DNA of 64,000 nucleotides from JBCBGF01 sp038526915 (GTDB lineage: Bacteria > Pseudomonadota > Alphaproteobacteria > Rhodobacterales > Rhodobacteraceae), in the NCBI GenBank assembly GCA_038526915.1, contig JBCBGF010000011.1, forward strand, positions 33,933 through 97,932, written 5' to 3'. This document shows, piece by piece, positions 15,110-22,568 of this stretch. A model generated the notes under the pieces. That model did not search any database. It saw only the letters and a program-made list of their open reading frames with translations, and was not told the origin of the DNA. The first letter of the stretch is position 1; every line of letters begins with the position of its first letter. The position numbers and the translations under genes are program-made.

Positions 15110-16732
15110 ATGCAGCGCCATTTCGATGCCTTCGCCCCCGACCCCGCCAACCATGTGGCGCTGTCGCCCTTGTCGTTTCTCGACCGGGCGGCGGTGGTCT
15201 ATGCCGAGGATCCCGCGATTGCCTACGGCGACATGCGACGGACGTGGGCACAGACTGCTCGCCGCATTCGGCGGGTCGCAGCCGGTCTAAGAATGCGCGG
15301 GATAAAGCTTGGCGATACGGTGGCGGTGCTGTCTCCTAACATCCCCGAACTGTTCGAATTGCACTACGCCGTACCGATGGCAGGCGGGGTCCTAGCCGCA
15401 ATCAATATTCGGTTGGAGCCGGAGACCATCGGCTACATTCTGGATCATAGCGACTGCCGAATAGTGATTTGTGACTCAGCGTTGCGTTCGACCCTCAACG
15501 CCGCTTTCAAAACACTTAAAAGGCCCCTTCCAGTGATTGATATCATTGATCCAAATGGGCCTGAGCCGGAAGAGTCTGACAATCCCAATTACGAGGATTT
15601 GACCCGCCCTTCGCCCCTTCCCGCTGGCTCTTACCTGCCCGCCGATGAATGGCAGGCCATCGCGCTCAACTATACCTCCGGCACATCGGGCAGACCCAAA
15701 GGTGTCGTCTACCACCACCGGGGCGCGTACCTGATGGCCATGGGCACGGTCGCAGCGTGGGAGGTACCCCAGCGCCTGTCCTACCTCTCGGTCGTGCCGA
15801 TGTTTCACTGCAACGGCTGGTGCCACCCCTGGATGATGGCCATCGTCGGCGGCCAGACGAGCTTCGTCCGCGACCTCGACCCCGCCCGCATGTTCGACAC
15901 CATCGCGCGGGAGAGGGTGACGCATCTGGGTGCGGCCCCTGTTGTCTTGCAAATGCTCGCCGAAAGCGACACCGCGCCAACTGAGCCCTTCGACCCACCG
16001 ATCCACACCATGACTGCCGGGGCCCCGCCCCCGCCTGCGATCCTCGAACGCACCGCCGCGATGGGGATGGAGGTCATGCATGTCTACGGTCTGACCGAGA
16101 CCTACGGCCATATCACCCAGTGCCTGCCCAAACCCGCATGGTCCACCATGCCCCCTGCCGAGCAGGCCGAGCACCGCGCGCGCCAAGGCATCGCCTTTCC
16201 GATGGTCGAGGAGATCGCGGTGATCGATCAGGAGACCGGCCAACCCGTGCCCCCCGATGGTGAGACACAGGGCGAGATTGCGATCCGCGCCAATACGGTG
16301 ATGAAGGGTTACTACAAGAACGCCGAGGCAAGTGCCGAGGCGCTGAAGGACGGCTGGTTCTGGAGCGGGGATGCCGCCGTGGTTCACCCCGACGGCTATG
16401 TCCAGATCCGCGACCGGTTGAAGGACGTAATCATCTCCGGCGGAGAAAACGTCTCATCGGTGGAGGTCGAGGCCATGCTCTACCGCCACCCCGATGTGCA
16501 GACCGCCGCCGTCGTCGCCAAACCCGACCCGAAATGGGGCGAGGTGCCGTGCGCCTTCGTTGAACTCCGCGACGGCGCGAGCGCAACGGAAGACGACATC
16601 ATCGCCTTCTGCCGCGACCACCTCGCCGGGTTCAAAACCCCGAAAACCGTTCTCTTCACCGAAATCCCGAAAACCGCGACCGGGAAAGTGCAGAAATTCG
16701 TCCTGCGCGCCCGGGCCCAAGATCTGTCGTGA
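15110..16732 (+). CDS. Acyl-CoA synthetase (AMP-forming); possible MMPA-CoA ligase
   Basis: A 540-residue ANL-superfamily ligase that activates a carboxylate as acyl-AMP, then acyl-CoA. Motifs: phosphate loop YTSGTSGRPKGVVYHH, HVYGLTETYGHI, WFWSGDAAVVHPDGY, DRLKDVIISGGENVSS and PKTATGKVQK (catalytic Lys). It ends 6 bp before dmdA, so its substrate may be methylmercaptopropionate, the product of DMSP demethylation (a DmdB role); sequence alone does not show it is DmdB rather than another short/medium-chain ligase. Bases 15301-15600 are about 52% GC by hand count, well below the flanks, suggesting a recombined patch. The ATG at 15110 is preferred over an upstream extension that overlaps the DUF1326 gene. 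Confidence 0.88.
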   Translation: MQRHFDAFAPDPANHVALSPLSFLDRAAVVYAEDPAIAYGDMRRTWAQTARRIRRVAAGLRMRGIKLGDTVAVLSPNIPELFELHYAVPMAGGVLAAINIRLEPETIGYILDHSDCRIVICDSALRSTLNAAFKTLKRPLPVIDIIDPNGPEPEESDNPNYEDLTRPSPLPAGSYLPADEWQAIALNYTSGTSGRPKGVVYHHRGAYLMAMGTVAAWEVPQRLSYLSVVPMFHCNGWCHPWMMAIVGGQTSFVRDLDPARMFDTIARERVTHLGAAPVVLQMLAESDTAPTEPFDPPIHTMTAGAPPPPAILERTAAMGMEVMHVYGLTETYGHITQCLPKPAWSTMPPAEQAEHRARQGIAFPMVEEIAVIDQETGQPVPPDGETQGEIAIRANTVMKGYYKNAEASAEALKDGWFWSGDAAVVHPDGYVQIRDRLKDVIISGGENVSSVEVEAMLYRHPDVQTAAVVAKPDPKWGEVPCAFVELRDGASATEDDIIAFCRDHLAGFKTPKTVLFTEIPKTATGKVQKFVLRARAQDLS

Positions 16733-16738
16733 CCTGCC

Positions 16739-17860
16739 ATGCCCCAGCTTTCCCCCTCCCGCCGCCTGCGCCGGACCCCCTTTAGCGACGGCGTCGAAGC
16801 CGCCGGTGTGAAGGCCTACACGGTCTATAACCACATGCTGTTGCCGACCGAGTTCCGCTCGGTCGAAGAGGATTACCGGCACCTCAAAGAGGCGGTGCAG
16901 GTCTGGGACGTGGCCTGCGAACGCCAGGTCGAGCTGCGCGGGCCCGATGCCAGCCGCCTGATGCAGATGCTGACCCCGCGCGACCTGCGGGGCATGCTGG
17001 CAGGGCAGTGCTACTACGTGCCCATCGTCGATGAAACCGGCGGTATGCTGAACGATCCGGTGGCGGTAAAGCTGAGCGAGGATCGCTGGTGGATTTCAAT
17101 CGCGGACAGCGACTTGCTCTACTGGGTCAAGGGGCTGGCCAATGGCCTGCGGCTTGATGTGCTGGTGGATGAACCCGACGTCTCCCCCCTCGCGGTCCAG
17201 GGGCCAAAGGCCGAAGAATTGATGGCCGCCGTCTTTGGCGATGCCGTCCGGTCCGTCCGCTTCTTCCGCTATGGGTGGTTCGAGTTTCAAGGCCGCGACA
17301 TGGTCGTCGCCCGCTCGGGCTATTCCAAACAGGGCGGGTTCGAGATCTATGTCGAGGGCAGCGATATCGGCATGCCGCTCTGGAACGCGCTCTTCGAGGC
17401 GGGCAAGTCCATGGACGTGCATGCGGGCTGCCCCAACTCCATCGAGCGGATCGAAAGCGGGCTTCTAAGCTACGGTAACGACATGACGGACGAGAACACG
17501 CCCCACGAATGCGGGCTGGGCCGGTTCTGCGATACGCAGACGGCGATTGGCTGTATCGGGCGGGATGCGTTGTTGCGGGTGGCGAAGGAAGGGCCGGTGC
17601 AACAGATCCGCCCGATTGCGATTGAGGGCGGGCCGGTGGGCTCCTGCGACCGCTACTGGCCGATCCTGTCGGGCCGGGGCGAGCGAATTGGGCAGGTGTC
17701 GTCCGCTGCCTGGTCGCCCGACTACGACACGGTGGTGGCGATCGGGATGGTGCGGATGACCCATTGGGAGCCGGACACGATTGTGCGGGTCGAGACGCCT
17801 GACGGGGTGCGGGATGCGGTGGTGCAGGACACGTTTTGGAATGAGCGGGGGAAGGGATAA
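16739..17860 (+). CDS. dmdA: Dimethylsulfoniopropionate demethylase DmdA (GcvT family)
   Basis: A 373-residue GcvT-family aminomethyltransferase-like protein. It carries features I associate with DmdA: SRRLRRTPFSDGVEAAGVKA, YTVYNHMLLPTEF, VQVWDVACERQVELRGPDA, QCYYVPIVDETGGMLNDPVA, SGYSKQGGFEIYVEGSDIG and NSIERIESGLLSYGNDMT. DmdA transfers a methyl from DMSP to tetrahydrofolate, giving methylmercaptopropionate. It is 6 bp after the acyl-CoA ligase, which could perform the next step. GcvT-like paralogs (sarcosine or glycine-cleavage proteins) are the main confusion, but the N-terminal signature argues against them. No dmdC or dmdD is in the window. Confidence 0.85.
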   Translation: MPQLSPSRRLRRTPFSDGVEAAGVKAYTVYNHMLLPTEFRSVEEDYRHLKEAVQVWDVACERQVELRGPDASRLMQMLTPRDLRGMLAGQCYYVPIVDETGGMLNDPVAVKLSEDRWWISIADSDLLYWVKGLANGLRLDVLVDEPDVSPLAVQGPKAEELMAAVFGDAVRSVRFFRYGWFEFQGRDMVVARSGYSKQGGFEIYVEGSDIGMPLWNALFEAGKSMDVHAGCPNSIERIESGLLSYGNDMTDENTPHECGLGRFCDTQTAIGCIGRDALLRVAKEGPVQQIRPIAIEGGPVGSCDRYWPILSGRGERIGQVSSAAWSPDYDTVVAIGMVRMTHWEPDTIVRVETPDGVRDAVVQDTFWNERGKG

Positions 17861-18183
17861 GGGGCTTGTGCCGGGGCATGCAGTGGCGCGGTTCGGCTAT
17901 TGGGTAGTCGTGTACCGAACGGAGCTGTCGTTTGTTCAGCACACCGGGGAGCGGAATCAAGGGGCGCAGCCCCGCCGCGACAGCGCCTGCCCGTCCCGGC
18001 GGGCTGGCGCTTTGGCTGGGCTGGGCGCGACGGCGATATGGAAGATGAACTTGGCCGCCATAAAGCTCTGCAGGCCCGAGGTCAGGATGCGCCACCCCAC
18101 GGTCAGGCGCTGTCGCAGCTTTTCCGGGTTGGCGTTGGCGGGCTGAAGTCCACCCTAGGGGTGTCGTGCTTAGCGCGCGCCCC
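17861..18183. other. 323-bp gap between dmdA and btuC with strong hairpins
   Basis: The gap between the convergent dmdA and btuC ends holds GGGGC/GCCCC at 17961-17973 and a long stem GCGCCTGCCCG (17983-17993) with CGGGCTGGCGC (18000-18010), 11 positions with one T-T mismatch. These could terminate either neighbour. On the minus strand about 18150-17960 is an open stretch without a clear start (encoding PEKLRQRLTVGWRILTSGLQ and more) that looks protein-like and could be a gene remnant. I recognise no intact gene. Confidence 0.4.
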
Positions 18184-19245
18184 TCACCCCCGCCGCCGCC
18201 CCAAGAGCCACACGAAAAACACTCCCCCCACCAACCCCGTCACGATCCCGATCGGCATATCCTCGGGCGCCATCACCGTGCGCGCCGCGATATCGGCCCA
18301 GAGGAGGAAGACGGCTCCCACAAGGGCGCTCATCGGGACCACCCGTCGGTAGTCGCCACCCACGATCAGGCGCACGATGTGGGGGACCATGAGACCCACG
18401 AAGCCGATGATGCCCGAAAACGCGACCATGACGCCGGTGATCAGCGCGCCGACGATGAAGGTGATCACGCGGAAGCGGGCGACGGGGATGCCGAGGGTGG
18501 CGGCGGTCTCATCGCCGATGGTCATGGCGTTGAGATCGGGCGAGCGGGCCCAGAGCCAGCCGCCGCAGATCAGCACGATTACCAGCGGATAGATCAGTTG
18601 CGACCATTGGGCGAGGCCGAGGCCGCCCAGCATCCAGAAGACCACCGTGTGCGTGGCGCGGGGATCGCCCAGGAAGATCAGGATGTTGGCCCCTGCCATC
18701 ACGATGAAGGAGACGGCCACCCCGGCGAGGACGAGGCGGTCGGCGCTGGTGGCGTCGGCGAGGCGGACGACGGACAGGACGATCATCGTGGCCCCCAGTG
18801 CGCCGAGGAAGGCGAGCAAGGGGACCGTCAGAAGGCCGATGAAGAGGCCCGTGTGCAAAAGGGCGAGGATCGCGCCGAAGGCACCGCCCGACGAGATGCC
18901 GAGGAGGTGGGGGTCGGCCAGCGGGTTGCGTGTCACGGCCTGGAGTGCTGCGCCGACCATGGCAAGGCCCGCGCCGACCATCATCGCCAGAAGCGCGCGG
19001 GGAAAACGGATTTCCCAGACGATGGCTTCGCGACCGGCCGACCATGTGGGGTCCACCGTCCCGGGCAGGAGTTTGTTTGCGAGGACGCCCCAGACCGTGC
19101 CCATGGGCACGGGCACGGCGCCCACGCTGATCGCGACAGAGAGCGAAAAGACAAGAACGCCCACCACCCCGGCGCAGGCAATCAGGAAGGTGCGATTGCC
19201 GCGCGCCTGACCCTCTGCCTTGTCTGCCGGGGCGATGGTGGTCAC
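18184..19245 (-). CDS. btuC: Vitamin B12 ABC transporter permease, FecCD family
   Basis: A 353-residue permease with about ten membrane segments of the BtuC/FecCD type. Typical blocks: WEIRFPRALLAMMVGAGLAM, GAALQAVTRNPLADPHLLGI, SSGGAFGAILALL and the C-terminal IIGFVGLMVPHIVRLIVGGD, which holds the ATPase-coupling region. GTG at 19245 comes 2 bases after the btuF stop. It is the last gene of the riboswitch-controlled operon, hence the B12 assignment; on sequence alone siderophore transport would be equally possible. Confidence 0.88.
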   Translation of the reverse strand: MTTIAPADKAEGQARGNRTFLIACAGVVGVLVFSLSVAISVGAVPVPMGTVWGVLANKLLPGTVDPTWSAGREAIVWEIRFPRALLAMMVGAGLAMVGAALQAVTRNPLADPHLLGISSGGAFGAILALLHTGLFIGLLTVPLLAFLGALGATMIVLSVVRLADATSADRLVLAGVAVSFIVMAGANILIFLGDPRATHTVVFWMLGGLGLAQWSQLIYPLVIVLICGGWLWARSPDLNAMTIGDETAATLGIPVARFRVITFIVGALITGVMVAFSGIIGFVGLMVPHIVRLIVGGDYRRVVPMSALVGAVFLLWADIAARTVMAPEDMPIGIVTGLVGGVFFVWLLGRRRG

Positions 19246-19246
19246 G

Positions 19247-20182
19247 TCATTCGCCCCAGAACGCGCCGGCCAGTTTCTTGACCGCGTTGATGTTGCGCGG
19301 CCCCGGCGTGGCCTCGACATATTCCAGCACGACGAAGCGGTCGTTCTTCACCGCATCGAGATCGGCGAAGGCGGGGTTCGTCATCATGAATTCGCGTTTT
19401 TGTTCGGCGGTGACATCGCCATAGTTGACGATCACCACGACCTCGGGGTTTTGCTCGACGACCTCTTCCCAGGTGACGGTGGCCCAGCTTTTTTCAAACC
19501 CGTCCATGATGTTGGTGCCGCCGGCAGCCTCGATCAACGCCGTGGGCATGGCGTAGCGGCCCGCGGTGAACGGGGTGTCTTCGCCGCTGTCGTAGACAAA
19601 GACGCGGGGCGGTTCGCCGGTGGTGCTGAGCGTTTCCTTGAAGGCGGCCAGTTCCGCCTCATAGCCCGCGATCAGCTCTTCCGCGCGGTCTTCCACGCCG
19701 AAGATTTTGCCGAGGTTGCGCAGGTCGTTATACATGTCGGCCATGCTAACCTTGGGCTTGTCGCCGATGTGGATGCAGCTTTCCGTCAGCTCATAGACCT
19801 GGATGCCGAAGGGTTCCAACGTCTCGGGGGTGATTTCACCGCCGACCTTCATACCGTAGTTCCAGCCCGCGAAAAAGAAATCGGCGTCGGCCCCGATCAG
19901 CACCTCTTTCGAGGGGTATTTGGCCGACAGTTCGGGCAGTTCCTCGACGCCCGCGCGCATTTCTTCGTCCAGTGTCTTCCAGCCGGAAATGCCGGTGTAG
20001 CCAACCATCCGGTCCGCGAGCCCCAGAACCAGCATCATCTCGGTCAGGTTCACGTCGTTTGAGATGGCGGCTGTGGGCGGCGCGTCAAACGTGACCTCGC
20101 GGTTGCAGCTTTGGACGGTGGTCTGTGCCAGTGCGCCGGAGGCGAGAAGGCAGAAAGCGGCGGTGGTGGTTGTGAGTTTCAT
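19247..20182 (-). CDS. btuF: Vitamin B12-type ABC transporter substrate-binding protein
   Basis: A 311-residue periplasmic binding protein of the FecB/BtuF class. It has a signal peptide MKLTTTTAAFCLLASGALAQ. The two-lobe fold is indicated by ISNDVNLTEMMLVLGLADR, VEELPELSAKYPSKEVLIGAD and VNYGDVTAEQKREFMMTNP. ATG at 20182 follows AGGA by five bases; an upstream ATG at 20194 is less suited to the signal peptide. It sits between btuD (12 bp) and btuC. The cobalamin riboswitch upstream makes a corrinoid the likeliest ligand. Confidence 0.85.
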   Translation of the reverse strand: MKLTTTTAAFCLLASGALAQTTVQSCNREVTFDAPPTAAISNDVNLTEMMLVLGLADRMVGYTGISGWKTLDEEMRAGVEELPELSAKYPSKEVLIGADADFFFAGWNYGMKVGGEITPETLEPFGIQVYELTESCIHIGDKPKVSMADMYNDLRNLGKIFGVEDRAEELIAGYEAELAAFKETLSTTGEPPRVFVYDSGEDTPFTAGRYAMPTALIEAAGGTNIMDGFEKSWATVTWEEVVEQNPEVVVIVNYGDVTAEQKREFMMTNPAFADLDAVKNDRFVVLEYVEATPGPRNINAVKKLAGAFWGE

Positions 20183-20194
20183 TGTGGTCCTCAT

Positions 20195-20977
20195 TCAGTG
20201 TGGAAGATGAAAAGTCAGGTGGTCGGTATTGGACGGCGCGAGGTTTTCGCGCCGGGCGATCACGTCGAAAGCGCCAGAGACTGCGTCCTCTGACAGCACC
20301 TCCGCAGGTGCGCCCTGCGCCACAGGGTGGCCGTCTTGCAGGATCAGAACGCGGTCGCAGATGCCTGCGGCCATGTTCAGATCGTGGAGCGAGGTGACGA
20401 TCGTCAGGTCGAGATGGCGGACAAGCTGCAGAACCTCAAGCTGGTGGCGGATGTCGAGGTGGTTGGTGGGTTCATCGAGGATCAGCACTTGCGGCTCCTG
20501 CGCCAGAGCGCGGGCCATCATAACGCGCTGGCGTTCCCCGCCCGACAGGGTGCCAAAGCTGCGCCCGGCCATCCCGTGCAGGTCAAGCCGGTCGAGCACG
20601 GTCTCAATCACCTCTGCATCGCGCGCACCTGCGGTTGCAAAGCCCAATCGGTGCGGCGTGCGGCCCAGGGCCACAATTTCGCGGACGGTCAGGCCAAAGT
20701 CGGTGGGCTGTTCCTGCAAGACGGCGGCCACCTTGCGGGCGGCAGCGCGGGGCAGCATCGACCAGATGTCTTCGCCACCGATGCGCACGCTGCCCGTTTG
20801 CGGCGCGTTGTAGCGGTAGAGCACGCGCAGCAGTGTAGATTTGCCCGCGCCGTTGGGGCCAACGATGCCCAGGATCTGCCCGGCGGGAACCGTGAACGAT
20901 GTGGGGTGCAGGATCAGGGGTGCGCGCCTGCGCGGGGCCCAGCTGACGCCATCGACGGCAAGCTCGGCGGCGTTCAT
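20195..20977 (-). CDS. btuD: Vitamin B12 ABC transporter ATP-binding protein
   Basis: A 260-residue ATPase of the FecE/BtuD group. Walker A GPNGAGKSTLLRVLY, signature LSGGERQRVMMARAL, Walker B VLILDEPTNHLD and the H-loop in TIVTSLHDLNMA are intact. The start overlaps the stop of the upstream DUF1636 remnant (ATGA), so it is translated by coupling from that short frame. It is the first complete gene after the cobalamin riboswitch. Confidence 0.9.
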   Translation of the reverse strand: MNAAELAVDGVSWAPRRRAPLILHPTSFTVPAGQILGIVGPNGAGKSTLLRVLYRYNAPQTGSVRIGGEDIWSMLPRAAARKVAAVLQEQPTDFGLTVREIVALGRTPHRLGFATAGARDAEVIETVLDRLDLHGMAGRSFGTLSGGERQRVMMARALAQEPQVLILDEPTNHLDIRHQLEVLQLVRHLDLTIVTSLHDLNMAAGICDRVLILQDGHPVAQGAPAEVLSEDAVSGAFDVIARRENLAPSNTDHLTFHLPH

Positions 20978-21132
20978 GACACCCGCTCCGCGCTGTCTAC
21001 CAAGGCGGCATCGCCTGCCGCCTCGATCGCCTTCCGCAGATGTGCGATCAGCTCATAGCCAGGTTGGCAGCCTGAGCCTTTGTGTTTGCGCGATGTGCAG
21101 ATGGTAATGCGATGTGATGCAGTCCGGTTCAT
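20974..21132 (-). pseudogene. Truncated DUF1636-like (predicted metal-binding) remnant, 52 aa
   Basis: A 52-residue frame starting MNRTASHRITICTSRKHKGS, with a GGAGGG site five bases upstream. The start resembles DUF1636 proteins, which run about 120 residues and are often controlled by cobalamin riboswitches. Here the usual C-x-x-C reads CTSR, and the second cysteine-rich half is missing: the frame stops at SAERVS inside the btuD start. It is either a deletion remnant kept for coupling to btuD, or a genuine minimal protein. A second ATG at 21196 with a strong AGGAGG opens another frame of 47 codons (to 21053) that does not match the family. Confidence 0.5.
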
Positions 21133-21235
21133 GGCGCCCTCCGCGCGTGCGCGGGGGCATGGTGGGACCGGCAATGTGGGCAGCAAACGCTGTCATCTGG
21201 CCTCCTACCGGGGCACCCCGCCCGGGTTGGTTACG

Positions 21236-21425
21236 GTTGAGATGGCAGGTCTCCTGACTTGCGGGTCGCGGCTTTCCCGATCCTTCCCGGCCCTGGGGCC
21301 AGTGGGTCATTTCGGGTCAGCTCACCGCCTACAGTTGCGGGGGCAGTCGCGGATTTGGCGCCGGGTTGGCACCGCACCGTGTTCCCTTTTCATCCGCCGA
21401 CGCAGTGAGTCGCCGCCGGAACCAT
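21236..21425 (-). promoter_or_regulatory. Cobalamin (adenosylcobalamin-class) riboswitch
   Basis: Read on the minus strand, the element begins GGTTCC at 21423, continues with GGATGAAAAGGGAACACGGT, then CGACTGCCCCCGCAACTG, CCACTGG and GCCGGGAAGG, and ends with the B12 box AGTCAGGAGACCTGCCATC (21259-21241). These are the conserved blocks of the cobalamin riboswitch, in order and at normal size (about 190 nt). Downstream, a GC hairpin at about 21205-21226 lies just before AGGAGG, so control may be by masking the ribosome-binding site. It governs the DUF1636 remnant and btuDFC. Confidence 0.96.
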
Positions 21426-21433
21426 CACTGTCA

Positions 21434-21462
21434 ACTAGCGGGATGTTAGCCCACGTTGTCAA
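21434..21462 (-). promoter_or_regulatory. Promoter of the riboswitch operon
   Basis: On the minus strand TTGACA (21462-21457) is followed after 17 bp by GCTAGT (21439-21434), a poor -10. The position fits transcription starting just before the riboswitch. A second TTGACA at 21434-21429 lies within the start of the leader. Confidence 0.45.
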
Positions 21463-21515
21463 TGGGCGAAACGCGCGCGCGCCTTTCCATCCGCGCGGGC
21501 TTGGCAGAGGGGCAT

Positions 21516-21539
21516 TGACTTATCCGACATTTTTAGTCA
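21516..21539. promoter_or_regulatory. Inverted repeat upstream of the hemP locus, possible iron-responsive operator
   Basis: TGACT (21516-21520) and AGTCA (21535-21539) form a perfect inverted repeat with a 14-bp AT-rich spacer; TTGACT at 21515 could also be a -35 element. It lies about 70 bp before the first short gene of the hemP pair. Iron or heme control is inferred only from the gene downstream. Confidence 0.35.
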
Positions 21540-21608
21540 GCTTTATGAAATCCTAGCCACCCACCCGGGAAGCGCGGTGCGAACGCGGATTTGGAAGAGG
21601 CCAAACTG

Positions 21609-21761
21609 ATGATCGACCCCCCCGTTTCTGACCGAACACGCGCTTCTGAGATGGAGGCCAAATCGGCATGGGTGGACGCGCTTTACGATGCGTTACAAGG
21701 CGTCCATTGGCCGTGTCTGGCGCTAGAAACCTATCTCGACCGGATTGAGCGGCGGCGATGA
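21609..21761 (+). CDS. 50-aa protein translationally coupled to hemP
   Basis: A 50-residue frame starting MIDPPVSDRTRASEMEAKSA and ending YLDRIERRR, with GGAAGAGG about eight bases before the ATG. The stop overlaps the hemP start as ATGA, arguing for genuine expression. It looks like a short amphipathic helical protein (WVDALYDALQ, LALETYLDRIERR) with no signal peptide. I do not recognise the family. The partnership with HemP suggests a role in hemin uptake or its control. Confidence 0.55.
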   Translation: MIDPPVSDRTRASEMEAKSAWVDALYDALQGVHWPCLALETYLDRIERRR

Positions 21762-21928
21762 CCGAGGTTCCCCCACGGACGGTCTGTCAGGTCCCCAAGT
21801 CGGAGGGCAGTCCGGCCTATGACGCGCATGATTTGCTGGCCGGGGGGCGGGTGGCGCAGATTGTGCTGGATGATCAGGTCTATGTCTTGCGGCTCACGCG
21901 GGCCGAGAAGCTGATCCTGACGAAGTAG
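21758..21928 (+). CDS. hemP: Hemin uptake protein HemP
   Basis: A 56-residue HemP-family protein. The core AYDAHDLLAGGRVAQIVLDD and the ending VYVLRLTRAEKLILTK match the HemP pattern (LL.GG..A.I.h.G..Y.LR.T...KLILTK). HemP/HmuP proteins in alphaproteobacteria act with iron regulators to activate heme-uptake genes; no such transporter is adjacent here. It starts by overlap with the 50-aa gene and is convergent with dps. Confidence 0.88.
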   Translation: MTEVPPRTVCQVPKSEGSPAYDAHDLLAGGRVAQIVLDDQVYVLRLTRAEKLILTK

Positions 21929-21976
21929 GCCGAGGTCGGCCCGGCCCCGCCATTCGCGAGGCCGTACCCGCTAAGC

Positions 21977-22447
21977 TTATTTGAGGTGCGAGCGGAGGAT
22001 CCAGGCGAACTTTTCATGCACCTGGCCACGTGCGATGCACAGGTCCTCGGTCAGTGTGTCACCGTGGTTCGCGGCCAGCTCCCCTGCCCCGGCCAGCGTC
22101 GCTGCGACCGTCTCCTGGGCCACTTTCAGCGCCTCGATCATCTCTTTGTCCGTCGCATGGCCGTCGTGCTCGGACACTTTTGAGCGCTTCAGCATGCCAG
22201 ACAGCGTCCCTTCCGCATGGGCATCAAGGGCCTTGATCCGTTCCGCCAGATCATCCTGTGCAGTGAAGTGATCCTCGTAGATCTCCTGGAAGAGCGCGTG
22301 CAGGGGGCCAAAGGCCATGCCCGTCACGTTCCAGTGGAAGTTCTGGGCCAGCATCGTTGTCACGGCCGTTTCCGCCACAGCCTGGTTCAGGGCTTCGGCG
22401 ATGTCGGTCTGGGCGTCGGTTGAAAGCGCGGCGGCTGTCTGGGTCAT
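21977..22447 (-). CDS. dps: Dps-family DNA-binding ferritin-like protein
   Basis: A 156-residue mini-ferritin that oxidises and stores Fe(II), consuming peroxide. The ferroxidase residues are present in AQNFHWNVTGMAFGPLHALF and IYEDHFTAQDDLAERIKALD. The rest is four-helix bundle with a conserved ending ARGQVHEKFAWILRSHL. Its promoter carries an Irr-type box overlapping the -10 (22537-22553), so it is expected to be shut off when iron is low. Together with hemP it makes a small iron island. Confidence 0.95.
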   Translation of the reverse strand: MTQTAAALSTDAQTDIAEALNQAVAETAVTTMLAQNFHWNVTGMAFGPLHALFQEIYEDHFTAQDDLAERIKALDAHAEGTLSGMLKRSKVSEHDGHATDKEMIEALKVAQETVAATLAGAGELAANHGDTLTEDLCIARGQVHEKFAWILRSHLK

Positions 22448-22536
22448 CGTGTTATCTCGTCTGGTTTGGAAGCGGTGCTGTGGCTGGCGGCGGCTGGCGT
22501 GCCCGCAGGGGTTAGGGGATCTTCTTCATCACGTGA

Positions 22537-22553
22537 TTTAGAAATATTCTAAG
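22537..22553. promoter_or_regulatory. Irr box (iron control element) in the dps promoter
   Basis: TTTAGAAATATTCTAAG is a 7-3-7 inverted repeat that fits the alphaproteobacterial Irr/ICE consensus TTTAGAA-N3-TTCTAAA in all but the last position. It overlaps the predicted dps -10 element, the expected placement for repression by Irr under iron limitation. Confidence 0.8.
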
Positions 22554-22568
22554 TTAGGTTCGGGTCAA
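22541..22568 (-). promoter_or_regulatory. dps promoter
   Basis: On the minus strand TTGACC (22568-22563), a 16-bp spacer, then TATTTC (22546-22541). The -10 sits inside the Irr box. The leader to the dps ATG would be about 90 nt. Confidence 0.55.

Noticed and set aside
17127..18095. A 322-codon minus-strand frame across dmdA and the following gap
   Set aside because: Mostly antisense to dmdA with repetitive Arg/Pro/Ser composition; no start site or family similarity.
18166..19281. A 371-codon open frame on the + strand
   Set aside because: It is the antisense shadow of btuC: rich in His, Asp and Gly, no family motifs, while the minus strand encodes a clear FecCD permease.
21053..21196. A 47-codon frame after the riboswitch with a strong AGGAGG site
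   Set aside because: No family resemblance and it overlaps the DUF1636-like frame; it may be a leader peptide but sequence alone cannot show it is translated to purpose.
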